Source: Talpa occidentalis
Lineage: Eukaryota > Chordata > Mammalia > Eulipotyphla > Talpidae
Assembly: GCF_014898055.3 (NCBI RefSeq)
Contig: NW_026555331.1
Location: forward strand, 110,357,194 to 110,421,193
Reading direction: 5' to 3'
DNA: 64,000 bases
Positions 24,653 to 36,288 of this stretch are shown here, piece after piece. Each line of letters opens with the position of its first letter. Position 1 is the first letter of the stretch. The notes beneath the pieces are model-generated. The model ran no database searches, had not been told where the DNA came from, and saw only the letters and a program-made list of their open reading frames with translations. Made by a program: the position numbers and the translations under genes.

Positions 24653-24866
24653 CCCTTTGCACTCCGAACCATTTTACGATTATTTAATTTCTTGTGCCAT
24701 TTCAAGATAAAACTTCAGCGAAACGTGCATGTCTCAAAAAGTTGTGTTGAAATAACCTCAATTCCCTGTAATCACTAATAAATTGCAATGTCCCCTGAGA
24801 GGGGACATCCGAGTGATATGCTAGAATTCTGATGTCCCCTGAGAGGGGACAGTGGAGAGCAAAGGG
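24653..24866. mobile_element. piggyBac-like MITE, TTAA target duplication
   Basis: TTAA at 24649-24652 and 24867-24870 flanks a 214-bp element with inverted ends CCCTTTGCACTCC... and ...GGAGAGCAAAGGG (12 of 13 positions match). Near the right end a perfect 9-bp-arm hairpin ATGTCCCCT-GAG-AGGGGACAT occurs at 24788-24808, and again at 24832-24851. TTAA duplication with CCCTTTGC-type ends is diagnostic of the piggyBac superfamily. No transposase is encoded, so it would need one in trans. Confidence 0.85.
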
Positions 24867-24874
24867 TTAAACAG

Positions 24875-25293
24875 TGTAAGGGCAGGAACAGGGCACTGAG
24901 CAGGTTTTCTGATCCAGCAGACCTGGTAAGGAGGAGTCAGAGTCCTCAGTGGCTTTTGCAGGTATTTTGTTTAGATTTTCCAGGCACATGGCAGGCAAGG
25001 GTGCTGGGGGGCCAGGAGGCTGGCAGGCCTCCCAGCCCCCAGCAAATCCTCACTTTATCTGGGCTCTCTGGCGTTCTCTCTGCTTCTCTTCTTCTTCTCT
25101 CGGCTTCGTTTGTTCTTGGCTTCTGCTGGCATCCCTGTGACGCCGCCCTTATAAACTCAGTCTCTCAGCCCAGGTGTACCCACTTCAGGTGCCCGCCATC
25201 AGGTGTGCATTCGGGACCACAGGGTTCCCTCATCTATCCTAATTGGGGGGGGGGTGCGCACAGAAAAGCCTGATACTTTTACCTTATCCTACA
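24875..25293 (-). mobile_element. LTR copy 4 (minus)
   Basis: Starts tgtaagggcagg and ends ttatcctaca. In sense it contains TTATAAGGGCGGCGTCAC and the AG-rich tract. It lies only 4 bp beyond the piggyBac-like element's TTAA. The flanks aacag and gcagt do not form a clean 5-bp duplication. Confidence 0.85.
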
Positions 25294-25389
25294 GCAGTCT
25301 TTCAAAATGAAAGATATGAAGCTGTATAATAAATATTGAAGGTTTCATTTTTTTTTTTTTTTTCCCAGACTGAAAAGTGTTTTGCAAGG

Positions 25390-25816
25390 TGTACAGGTCA
25401 GGAAGACCAGGGCAGGTTTTCTAGGATCCAGCAGACCGGGTAAAGGAGGAGTCAGAGTCCTCAGTGGTTTTTTGCAGGTCTTTTATTGGGATTACCAGGT
25501 ACACAGCAAGCAGGGGTGCTGGGGGGCCGGGAGGCTGGCAGGCCTCCCAGCCCCCAGCAAATCTTCACTCTATCTGGGCTCTCCGGCGTTCTCTGCTTCT
25601 CTCTCAGCTTCTGTTCGTTCTCGGCTTCTTGGCTTCTGCTGGCGTCCCCGTGACGCCGCCCTTAAAAGCAGTCTTAGCCCAGGGGAATCCCATCTACCTA
25701 TGCCCACACCCTATTCCAGGTGCCCGCCATCAGGCATGCATTCAGGACCGCAAGGATCCATCATCTATCCTGATGGCGGGAGGGCAGAAAAGCCTGACAT
25801 TTTTCCTTATCCTACA
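25390..25816 (-). mobile_element. LTR copy 5 (minus), 5-bp TSD CAAGG
   Basis: Starts tgtacaggtcagg and ends ttatcctaca, flanked by perfect CAAGG copies (25385-25389, 25817-25821). It belongs to the TTTTAAGGGCGG subtype, like copy 1, unlike its neighbour copy 4. The two are therefore separate insertions, not one provirus. Confidence 0.9.
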
Positions 25817-26863
25817 CAAGGTTTCCGAAATCTAGGATTCCAAAAGAGGCCTCAATAAATTAATTATACATAAACAATATAATGGCTTTAGTTTTAGTTT
25901 TCAGAAACAGAGTTGAAAATGTCCTTGATTCATTCCTTTAATATTAATTTAATCTTAGAGAACTCTGAGTGATGCTATAAAATATGCTGTGACCTGCTTT
26001 AGTAAAGTGCATGGGAAAGTGGCCATTTGGAATAGATTTGTTAAGAAAAGTTTGAAATTCTTGGACTTGAACTAATTTGTTTTCCATGGATCCCATGAGA
26101 ATACTTGTAAAACCAGATGATAGGATACAGTTGGATCCTGTGAATGGCACTAGTTTACAGTTATGTTTTTTGGATATTTTCCATATGTTGCTGCTTTCTT
26201 TGTATTTGACCATGTATAGTAGATACACAGAATTTCATGCACCAGATAAGAAAAACAACTTGTTGAACAGGCTCTTTAGAAGCATGTAAAACACGCATCT
26301 TAAATTTTCTTATGTCAAAAAGCAATTAAGTTATTAAAGTGATTTTTTTTTAAATAAGAAAACAAATATCTTAAGATTTAAGCTGTTGAGGTATGTGATT
26401 AGTATACAACCTATTAATGGAGGTAGAAATAGATTTTGTGTAGCAGTAAGAGATCCAAAAATAGTTTGGAGTAAAATTGGGAGAGGGTTCATGTGGAGCA
26501 ATATATGTCATTTAAAAGAGTTATTAGGTAAAGTGGTGGTATGATTGCTTTGGGTATTTCTGGTTCATTGACAGTAATTATAAATGACCTGTATTTAGGA
26601 AGAGGATGGGGGGGAAGATCAAGATAAACTGAGTCATCAGATTTGACCAAATTGTCTCCCTGCCCCTTTTTAAAACCTGTATTGAGATATAATTGACATA
26701 CAACCATTGTCCTTTGACTAGAAGACCACAGAATGAAATGTGAACTTCCTAAGCCACATAAGATAATACCACCTAATTTAATTTAATATCTTTTTAGTTT
26801 TGAAAATCTTAACACTGATAAGTCTGATTTCCTTAGTTATCTACCTCATAAGAATAACCTGGT

Positions 26864-27138
26864 GGGCCTCCCTGGTGGCTCAAGGGGTTAAACACCGCAC
26901 TACGAAGCAATCTGCAGCCTCTGCAGCATGAATTTGATCCCTGGCTGGCCAGGGAGCAACCTACATGGCACAGCAGACCTCTCCAGTCTCCCCCGCTGCT
27001 CCCCTCAGCAGTGTACTTCGGTCAATCTGCCTGTTCTGTTCCCCACTCTGTCTCTGGTGAATCCTCTCACCCTCTGCATCTCTGGCCTGTACCCCAGCTC
27101 TTGCATGCATAAATAAATCGTTAAAGAAAAAAATAAAA
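26864..27138 (+). mobile_element. tRNA-derived SINE copy 15 (plus)
   Basis: Starts GGGCCTCCCTGGTGGCTCAA, tail cataaataaatcgttaaaga. Target duplication AATAACCTGGT (26853-26863, 27139-27149). Confidence 0.92.
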
Positions 27139-27398
27139 AATAACCTGGTATCAGATATGATTTGTTATCTTAGCTATGTGGTGTGAAACAGCTGTCTCTG
27201 AGGCAGTGTGCATCCATTATTGATGCTGAAGATTACCAGAAAGTATTAGAACCTTAATTTATTGATGTTTACTTTTTTAATCTACAGAGAAATAAATGTT
27301 CATTAATATATAATGTTCAGGTGCAGATTGTACACATTTGCTATATTATTGTGCCTGTATTTGTGATACTCAAAATTTTCACTGATTGGCTCAGAGCC

Positions 27399-27696
27399 TT
27401 TTTTTTTTTAATTAAGTTTCTATTTAGTTTTATTTTTTTTTAAAGATTATTTATGCATAAAAGAACTGGGGTACAGGCCAGAGGTGTGGAGGGTGAGAGG
27501 ACCCACCAGAGACAGAGTAGGGAACAGAACAGGCAGACTGACTGAAACACACTGCTGAGGGGAGCAGTGGGCGAGTCAGGAGAGGTCTGCTGCACCATGT
27601 GTGTCCCCTCCATGGCCAAGGATCGAACTCGTGCTTCATTGGCTGCGGACAGATCCACAGGCTGCGTCCCAACCCCTTGTGCCACCAGGGAGGCCC
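27399..27696 (-). mobile_element. tRNA-derived SINE copy 16 (minus), long A-rich tail
   Basis: Reverse SINE of the AAGGGGTTGGG head subtype. The tail region contains two T-runs separated by about 30 bp. Flanks ggctcagagc and tgcttagagc are a diverged duplication. Confidence 0.87.
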
Positions 27697-27849
27697 TGCT
27701 TAGAGCTCTTTTATATGTCTAAAAGAATGGAACCCATTCCATGGACATGAATGTTAAATCCAAGGCCATGCTTTCAATTTTAATAAATTTTTCTCTTTGA
27801 TAATATGCTTTTAACAGAAAAAAACCCTTTGATTGCTATAGACCTCCGC

Positions 27850-28010
27850 ACAGTCCGTTTTAGTAAGCATTAGTGACATGTGAATGTTTAATACAAATTA
27901 AGTGGAAGTGAACATTCATCTCCTCATAGTATGACAGTCACATTTCAATGTCGAAGTAATCACGTGGGCAAGTGACTACCATATTGGACTTGCAGATATT
28001 CATGTCAGAA
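27850..28010 (+). repeat. Old hAT-type MER remnant
   Basis: Phrases gacagtcacatttcaatgtc and cacgtgggcaagtgactacc, then atattggac, match the family also seen at 16884 and 17662. Confidence 0.5.
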
Positions 28011-29226
28011 AGTTCTGATAGTGCTGCTGTAGACTTTCTCACTTAGTGATTTTAGTTTCAGTCTTTTCATGCCTTTTCTTTAAAAAAAAAAGATGCCCAA
28101 AGCAAATAGACAACATCATTTCTGTAATCTCTACGGGTGTGCCAAACTTTTTCTACTCAAATGTAATTCACTTTTCCAAATTTTGTTAATATAAGTAGTT
28201 GAAGTTGCTTTTCACCCATCCATTATTACATTTTCCCCTTACATCTGGTAGTACTCCATTGGCACTGTCTTCTGGCATGCAAACTTTTGAATATGAGCCT
28301 CTTATGTTACCCTATTAGCATGTCTGCCTGGCGCCTCTTGGGTTAAGAAACACTTGATATAAATGTGTATTGAATGAAAGCCTACCTTTTTTTCTGGGGA
28401 AATTATTCACATTTTCTGTTTGAAACAGTGTTTTATCTAGCAGCAGCCTAAACCCAAGGTGAATGATTTATATGTTCTGATACAGAGCTTTAAGGTTATA
28501 GAAAGTCTTAAATTGTAGGAGGAACTATTACTTTTTCAGTCTAAAACCCTTTCTCAAATAGAACATTTTCATAATTCTGAAAGAGAACTGGAGATTGTAA
28601 TCACAGTAGGGTTTCAACCTACAAGAATATATTTTTAAATACATGGACCTTTGCTGATTGCTTTGACCTAAATGTGCAGTATCACATTTGAGAAGAGAAT
28701 TGGATCTTAGCCATGACATAAACACAAGTGTAAATAATTAAAGCTGTGCTGAGAAAGACTGGAAGAATGGTAAGATGGTTACTTGTAAAATTGGTTTGGA
28801 CCAAATTAGATGCCGATAGCCCAGGAAAACATTTACTGTAAATAGTAGATTAGATGTATTTGTCTGATGAATCGAATTTGATCTCTGAATTACTGAACCA
28901 TTCAGGTACATTGTATTATTAGATGTGCATTTAGGTTATAGAAGTATAATACTTTGGTATTATAGTAATTTTTAACTATTAGTTTTTGTTTTCTTTATGC
29001 CATGAGCTCACCAGTTACATACTTGCTTTTCTTTCAAGTAATTAGGACTTATAATATTTATAGTAGTTGATTCTAAAGAAAATGAGGGGTGGCATGGGTA
29101 GATTTAGTTTGGAGAAAGCTTATCGATTAGTTTGATCAGCCCTCATATCCCTATCTTTTATGCCTTGTAGGAAACATACATATGTGTAATGTATGGTGTT
29201 ACTCTCTGCATCAATGATTCTTACAG

Positions 29227-29327
29227 GTGGAACAATCCAAAGTTTTAATCAAAGAAGGTGGTGTTCAGTTGCTGCTCACAATAGTTGATACCCCAGGATT
29301 TGGAGATGCAGTGGATAATAGTAATTG
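29227..29327 (+). CDS. SEPTIN7: SEPTIN7 exon: switch II / DTPG (residues 93-126)
   Basis: The acceptor is ttcttacag and the donor is gtaaga. The exon starts in phase 0 with [12 protein letters not shown] and carries the G3 motif [13 protein letters not shown], where Asp and Gly contact Mg2+ and the gamma phosphate. Its 101 nt leave two bases of a Cys codon (TG), completed by C at 30148. Confidence 0.97.
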
Positions 29328-30147
29328 GTAAGAAGCATTTGTCATCATTGCTTTTCGTTATATTTGGGCTGTTGGGGTGATTAGACTTTTCTGTGCTTAT
29401 ACGTTTTAAAAGTTTTCATCTTAGCAAAGATATTGAACTTTAAGTGATATGACTTGGATTCACATACCAACTTTAAAACCACTTGATAATGTTGCATAAG
29501 TTCTTTGAACTGATTTTCTATAAAATGGAAATAACACCTATCATAATTATTTTGAAGACAATGTCTGAAACAATTTGGATACAAGGATTCTTAATTGTAA
29601 AAATTTTCATTTAAAATTTAAATATTAAACCTGATTTTAGACTTTAAGTTTTTTCATAAGTATAAGTGAAGAAAATATCCATGACATTATAGTCAGAAAT
29701 AGCATCTTAGTATATTATAAGCATTATTTACATTTCCTTGAACTCACTGGTTTTGAAGTAACTTTCTGTCAACCTTTAAAACACCTACGCAACTTCATCA
29801 TAAGGATTTTGAATTGTTTAAAGTTGTTTTTTGCTTGAAAGTACTACTTGGATATGATTTTCACATTTTGTTAGTGTAGATATCTTATCAATGCAAATAA
29901 CAATTTAGTTGTGTTTTGACTCCAAAATTTTTTTTTTCATTTGGAAAGGTTAGAAATAAGGAATCAATATTTTTCAATATTAATTCATACCTGAAATTGA
30001 ATCACTATATGTAGAATAATTTGAGATATCTTCCAGTGGTTAAGATTGGTTTGTCTGTTTAATAATATTATTACCCTTGACAGTCATCAGTTTTATATTA
30101 TACGTAGATTTGCAACTTAATTTTTTTTTTTAATCTTTGTTCTATAG

Positions 30148-30282
30148 CTGGCAGCCTGTTATTGACTACATTGATAGTAAATTTGAAGACTACCTAAATG
30201 CAGAATCTCGAGTGAACAGACGTCAGATGCCTGATAACAGGGTGCAGTGTTGTTTATACTTCATTGCTCCTTCAGGACATGG
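30148..30282 (+). CDS. SEPTIN7: SEPTIN7 exon: G-domain core (residues 126-171)
   Basis: The acceptor follows a T-rich tract (ttctatag). The donor is ATGG|gtcagt, with C at +3 and so below consensus. The exon encodes [19 protein letters not shown], then [23 protein letters not shown], the septin-typical segment leading into the beta strand before GH(G/S)LKPLD. Its 135 nt end two bases into a Gly codon. Confidence 0.97.
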
Positions 30283-30772
30283 GTCAGTACCATGATGCTT
30301 TTGATAACTCTGTTGTTTTTTATTACTCAACTTTGGGAACATAGTTTAGTTAGTAATCTTTAATCTCTGTGGAGTACATTTTGACTATACCAATTGTAAA
30401 GATTTCCAAATTCCGTGTAAAAATGATTTATAAAATACTTTTTAAGACCTAGTTAAGATAAATCATAATAATGCTTCTTAGTTTCATATGCATAGGAAGC
30501 GGTGTTTCCACCATGGTTTGATGTCTCATTGTGACTACTTCGGTTTACTTTTTTGACCACTCTGTCATTAATTAAATAAGGAAAAACAGCCCTAACAATT
30601 CGCTTAGGCATAATCTTAGAAACTACAAAGATGTCATTTACTGTAAATCTGATAGAGAATATCTTAAGTGCTAAAGTTTTCATGTGTCATTTCTTTCTTC
30701 ACTGAATTGATTTGGCTTCTGTTTCACTCTATCATAGTCACATCATTTAAACTACTTATTAGGAGTAAAGTA

Positions 30773-30820
30773 AACACACACAGACACACACACCACACAT
30801 ACACCCCCCCCCCCACCACC
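30773..30820. repeat. (CA)n / poly-C microsatellite
   Basis: Imperfect CA repeats run into an 11-base C run and ccaccacc. Located in the intron after the exon ending at 30282. Confidence 0.9.
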
Positions 30821-32748
30821 TGTTACAACCAGCCTGTAACTGCCTTTTTTACTGTTTGTGCTTTATGATTTTGAATAGTTATATATCACTGTCAGCTGCA
30901 GCTATTTGTAATTCCTCTTCACTCTTTTTGTTTGGGTAAATGACTTAGCATAACTCAGCCACCTGATGATTATAAATGTACTATCATTCCACAAAAGGGA
31001 GCTGGACTATTGCATAGCATCAGACTAAAGAGCATTGTCACTAACACCCAGATTACAGTAGTGTGAACCAATTCCATCATAAAAATACCTTTCTGATCTA
31101 TTTTCTACTTCTGTCCAACTTTTTGCTAGAAGGCCTAGCACTCATTATCATTGTTTTGGTTGAGCAGAAAACCTTAATATATATCTATTTTTCTTTCTGT
31201 CAGGCTGTAGTGGTGAAAATTTTTTTTTATTTCTAATACCCTTCTACGGTATTTTCAGAAATTTACATATTTAAAGCTCAGGATTGACTCAAATTGACTT
31301 GTTGACTTAAAAAGCTCAAGAAAAGTAAACTCAAAAATATAATACATTGTATAGCTTTTTATGAGTCGTTGTGTAGCTTCTTCCTGAATTTATATTTTGT
31401 TATCATTCTAGTATAACTTGTTAGGGCTTTTTCCTGTAAACCAACTGAGTAAAATCTTAATCTATTGTTAAGCCAGTAAAAATCTGTCAGTTTATATTCA
31501 GTTTTGTTATTTTAGATCTTTTGGACTTCCTCCAAGATTTAGTCATTCTCATGAAATCACATTCCCCCTGTTTCTCTGGGGGAAAATAGTCTTTAAAATT
31601 GCCTGAGAAATAATTTTTTTAAAAGGAAAAATTTTTGATATGATTAAAATGATATGTAATGACCATTCTTGTTTGTCACAGAGGTAGAAGTTCAAATGAT
31701 TTCCTATGTACAAAAATGTGCTTTTGAATAGTTTCTCATTTTAATAATTATTTTTAGAAATGGAACAAAGGTTTTGCCCATAGGTTTGTGCTACTGTGGA
31801 TTAAGTTAAAGAATATGACACTGAATTTTATCTAGCATTCCAAATACCCTGCTCAATACAGACTGAAATTCCAGGCAGTCTAATAAATGGTCAGGGATTT
31901 TCTGTCTTACTAGGTAGTCCCTGGATTCCCTTTTCAGAGGGATCCTGTTTTTGTAGTAATTAAAATTGGTCTAACATTGTATTTTCAGCACCCCACCCCC
32001 ACCCCAGCCCATCTCACCTTAGCCCACCAAGTGTCATCTCTGAGCATAGAGCAAAAAGTCTTTATTTCAGCTATTTTTACTTTAGTTTCTTTGTTCAGTG
32101 ATTGGTAATTGCTATTAAAGTTAAAAACTGTCTTGGAACTTGAATCTTCAAATGTTGTTTTTATCCTTTTGAATATTGATTGCCACTTTAAAAAATCAGT
32201 TTTATATATGGGGTTTTTTTCCTTAGTAACATGGGTTATAAATATTTGTTGATTTTTCTGTAGGTTTGAGGTTAACTAGCCTTTCCCTCTAATGTGGGTT
32301 TATCTTCTAGAAATTCAATGAAGGACTTTCTGTTATTTGAAACAACATGTAAAAAAGTAAGATTTATTGGAAAAGAACATGAAATAAAACTAAATGGACA
32401 GAGGAAACATTTCCAACAGAGTATAATCTACTTGCAAACTAAATGTTTTCTGCTGTTGACATTTGTCAGCTTCTGAAATTTCTATTCTGATTTAAAAGGG
32501 CAAAGGTGGTTTTTCAGGTTTTTTTAAAGTTTTAACTTTTTTGTCTAAATTTTAATTTTTGAACTGATATAAATATTTATTGATCCAGTTGTTTTATATT
32601 TAGGAAATTGACTTCTGTGATTTTCCTGTCATGGTTATTTTTAATTTTCTTTCTTTTCGAAAGATGATGTAGCCTAATAAATATTTAGCAAGTGTTATTC
32701 TACTTTTAAATATAAAATCTTGCTAATTTTAATTTTAATAAATTACAT

Positions 32749-32806
32749 TAAATGCTTTTAAGATTTAATGTAGTAAGTTACATTAAATGCTTTTAGACTG
32801 ATTCTT
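32749..32806 (+). repeat. Short direct repeat
   Basis: ttacattaaatgcttttaga-type unit occurs twice about 35 bp apart in AT-rich intron sequence. Probably a local duplication. Confidence 0.6.
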
Positions 32807-33454
32807 ATCTGTATATAATTACTGATGAAAAGAAGCAAAACATCTTTTTCAAGGATGGATAGTTTTTTTCAGTTAGCACTATAGAGGAGCCAAGGACATT
32901 GTTTACAGATAACACAGTGTTATTCCAGCTATACTCTTCTTTTCTATAATGGTTCCTATTTTCTAAATACCAGTATCAAATTGCAAAGAATTAAAAATAA
33001 GGAAAATTATTATAGTATCTGTTTTTACTTTCCTTACTCCTCCCATCTTTTTGCCGGTCAGTGTCACAAAGCTGTAGTGTTATTTGTTAGCAAAGAGTAT
33101 AGTTAGTAAAGAGCAATAATATTATTTGTTAGTAAAGAGTAATACCTCAGTCACTGAGTCACAGTTGCCATAGCTTTGTATATACACTATGGTACTCTTA
33201 AGAGAACCCTAATAAGAACTTTGTTTTAAAATATAAGTCAGTAAAATTCATAGCAAAATGAGAATTTTAGTCCATTTTCTCCAGGTTTTATAATGTTAGG
33301 AAATACTACTTTCAAATGGTATTTCTGTGCAGAATATTCCCAGCATCTTTATTTGTGTGGAACATTAAGTTTATAATAAATTCCTAGGTGTTAGGAATTT
33401 ATTTTGTTTTCCTTTAGAGTAATTCATGGATGTAAGAAAAAATGACAGCAGCTT

Positions 33455-33765
33455 ACTTTTGTCATCAGCAGATATTTGGACACCTTCTCAAATTTTATAG
33501 CTGTTCTAGGAGTTGGAGATATAGTTGAATGCTACAAAGCTCTTGCTTTGGAAGATCTTTGAGTGAGAAGATGGGAAAAAATAAACAAGTAGGCAGTCAC
33601 TGTATTGTAAATTACAAAGATGCGTAGTCTTAAGTTTGAGAAAGATTCCTATAGGAAATTAAAATTGTAGGCCAGGTTCTAAAGGATGACTAGGAATTTG
33701 GCAGGCCAAATAGAAGGGTGATGGGAATGGAGCATGAGGCAAGGCAAGGCAGAGTGGTTACCTTG
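33455..33765 (+). repeat. Old LINE (L2-like) fragment
   Basis: Phrases ctgttctaggagttggagat, ggccaggttctaaaggatga and gatgggaatggagcatgagg resemble a common old LINE 3' region. Degenerate. Confidence 0.4.
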
Positions 33766-33799
33766 TGGTGCTTTCAGAGGACCATGAGAAGTTCCAGAC

Positions 33800-33985
33800 T
33801 TAATGTTTATCCATGTTGCTGTGAATGGCATGAGTTGCTTTTTTTTTTTTGGATTGCTGAGTAGTGTTCCATTGTGTGTATATACCACATCTTCTTGATC
33901 CAGTCATCTGTTTGGGGGCATTTAGGTTGTTTCCATATTTTAGCTATTGCAAATAGTGCTGCCATAAACATAGGAGCACTCCAGT
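33800..33985 (-). mobile_element. L1 ORF2 3'-end fragment (minus)
   Basis: Reverse complement of the L1 ORF2 end: gctgagtagtgttccattgt, gtgtatataccacatcttct, tccagtcatctgtttggggg and gttgtttccatattttagct. Truncated, without a clear 3'UTR. Confidence 0.7.
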
Positions 33986-34147
33986 ATTTCTTGAAGAGCT
34001 CTTCTACTTAACTATCACTGACCTAATTTATCTTCAGAGGGTGTTTCTGATAAGTAAAGTAGTTGTAATATACTTAATTTAGCATTGGGGATGTGAAGAT
34101 TCTTCTAAATTAATCACTTTAGTCATTTTAAATATTGTTTATTTCAG

Positions 34148-34265
34148 ACTTAAACCTTTGGATATTGAGTTTATGAAACGTTTGCATGAAAAAGTGAACA
34201 TCATCCCACTTATTGCCAAAGCAGACACACTCACACCGGAGGAGTGCCAACAGTTTAAAAAACAG
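34148..34265 (+). CDS. SEPTIN7: SEPTIN7 exon: G4 AKAD (residues 171-210)
   Basis: The acceptor is atttcag and the donor is CAG|gtgacc, weak at +4 to +6. The exon encodes [35 protein letters not shown], ending FKKQ. AKAD is the septin form of the G4 NKxD guanine-specificity motif. The exon is 118 nt long and ends in phase 0. Confidence 0.97.
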
Positions 34266-35668
34266 GTGACCACAATGAGCTTTGAAACTTAGGTTTTTCA
34301 TACCATTCATGATTTTTCAGTATAGTATGTTGGAATGTATTTTTCTTGCTACTTCACTGTATTGTCATTTATACTGTATTAAAAATAGCACTTGAAAATA
34401 AGCTCTGCCTTTTCTCCCCCAGTTCCTTGTCCATTTAAAATTTTAAGGCTATTTTAGATATTTTTGTATTGCCTCTACCAAGACCTCTATCCACACCACC
34501 TGCGATTATTTTGTTAGACTGAATTCCCCAGGAGAGGACTACTTTTTGAAAGGATCTCATTATTTTATGGTTCTCCTCCCCGCCCCCCGCTCTTTGTCAT
34601 GGAGCTCTTCCAATAAAATAACCAAATTCCTTCTATAATAGGTATGTTTGTTTCAGTGACTTGACATCATTGTCCTTTTTTTTTTGGACTTTTATTAAAG
34701 ACAGAGGTTTATTTTTTCCTTATCTTTTTAAATATATTTTTACATCTTATGAAATATTTGGTCAGTTTTTGTTTAGGGACTCTTCACTGCTTCTGGGACC
34801 CTTGCAGTGAGAGTAGGCCTGAACCATCCAGTACAGTTAGGAAGGTAGTTCTTTGGTATATTAGCTATTTATTATGAGTTTGAATAGGGTAGGTAGTGGA
34901 ATGTTATTTGGATGTCTATATTCTGTTTAGAATATGGGTTAATTTTGGACAAGATTAATTTGAAGTAGGTCATTTCTGATGTTATTAATAAATTGTCTTT
35001 TCTCCCCAGCACCCCACTCCCCCACATTCTCCCTTATAATGTCTTAATTTCTTAATTTATAGGGTGTACTTTCTCCTGTATGCTTGCCAGATCTTGTATC
35101 TGTTGCTCCTTAATTTGTTTGTATGCACATATATGTGCAAGAATATTTTCTAATCAGTATGCAAATTTTTCCCCTGGAACAAATGCTATACTTAGTTTTA
35201 CTGGCTTTTGCTAAATTCTACTAAAACTTTTAGGTGAGCTTAAGCTCTGTTGATTTAGTTGAATAAAATAGTTGGGTAGAATTTTACCTAGAAGAAGAAT
35301 CTCAGTCATTATAAATAAATGAATGACCTAAAGCCATGATAGTAGAAATCAACTAGAGAAATCCCTTCTGGAAATTTACATCATTTGTATAATTCTTGAT
35401 ATTACAACTATATGATTTTGACACTTGTGAAATAATTGGATTTTGTCAATGGTATTTATATAACAACAATCTTTAGTTAAAAATAAAAACAACCAGAATA
35501 GTATTTTGATTTTTGTTTACAGCTTTATATCACTGAAATATTTAGTGAAGAATCTAGAGCTGAGGAGTTATGAGAATTTAAATAGAGAATTATAAAAGTA
35601 AAGCTAATGTTAAGAAAAAAAGCTAATATACTGATTATGGTGTGGCACTCTTCTTGCTGTCATTTTAG

Positions 35669-35761
35669 ATAATGAAAGAAATCCAAGAACATAAAATTAA
35701 AATATATGAATTTCCAGAAACAGATGATGAAGAAGAAAATAAGCTTGTTAAAAAGATAAAG
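35669..35761 (+). CDS. SEPTIN7: SEPTIN7 exon: acidic segment (residues 211-241)
   Basis: The acceptor is cattttag and the donor is AAG|gtaggt. The 93 nt (31 codons, phase 0-0) read [17 protein letters not shown], then [14 protein letters not shown]. The acidic run DDEEEN belongs to the septin polyacidic region, reported near the N/C interface between neighbouring subunits. Because both ends are in phase 0, this is the natural place for a cassette insertion before the next exon. See the candidate at 36289-36375. Confidence 0.97.
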
Positions 35762-36288
35762 GTAGGTTCATTCTCATACATATACTGAAATGCTTTGGGA
35801 CCTTAAAAGCCATTACAAAATCAATTGGAGAGACCACAGATATCATTAGCTGGTTTACAAGGGAGATTATTCAGTGTTGAATTCAATTTGCAATTAACTT
35901 TTTCATAAGTCATTTATGGAATAGTAGGATGACATAATTCCCTCATATGGTTTTTGATAACTGATTTCATGTTATGTAATTTTCCCCCTTAAAAAATGGC
36001 TAATGAAAAGGGAGAACATTCATTATTAGGCTGTATTATGGTTAATGTTTGTTTTTAAGACCCTCACAAACAAATGATGTTTTGTCCTTTTAGAAAAACC
36101 AAGCAAAAGTTTATGCTATCCTAATTTTATGTGTATTTGACTTATAAGTACCTGGAACCCAATAATGGTATCTTGATTGATGGTGTTAGGTAGACAAACA
36201 CTTATCTGGAAATAATGAGCTGTTTGTGACTGAGTAATGAAGAATTTCTGAGATATTATAATGTAGTCATATATTTTATTCTTAATAG

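Noticed and set aside
24875..25816. Provirus bounded by two LTRs
   Set aside because: The two LTRs are only 97 bp apart, of different subtypes, and copy 5 has its own 5-bp duplication, so they are independent solo LTRs.
25382..25858. 158-codon plus-strand open frame
   Set aside because: It is antisense LTR copy 5 plus flank. Similar frames recur in the other LTR copies, and no protein homology is apparent.
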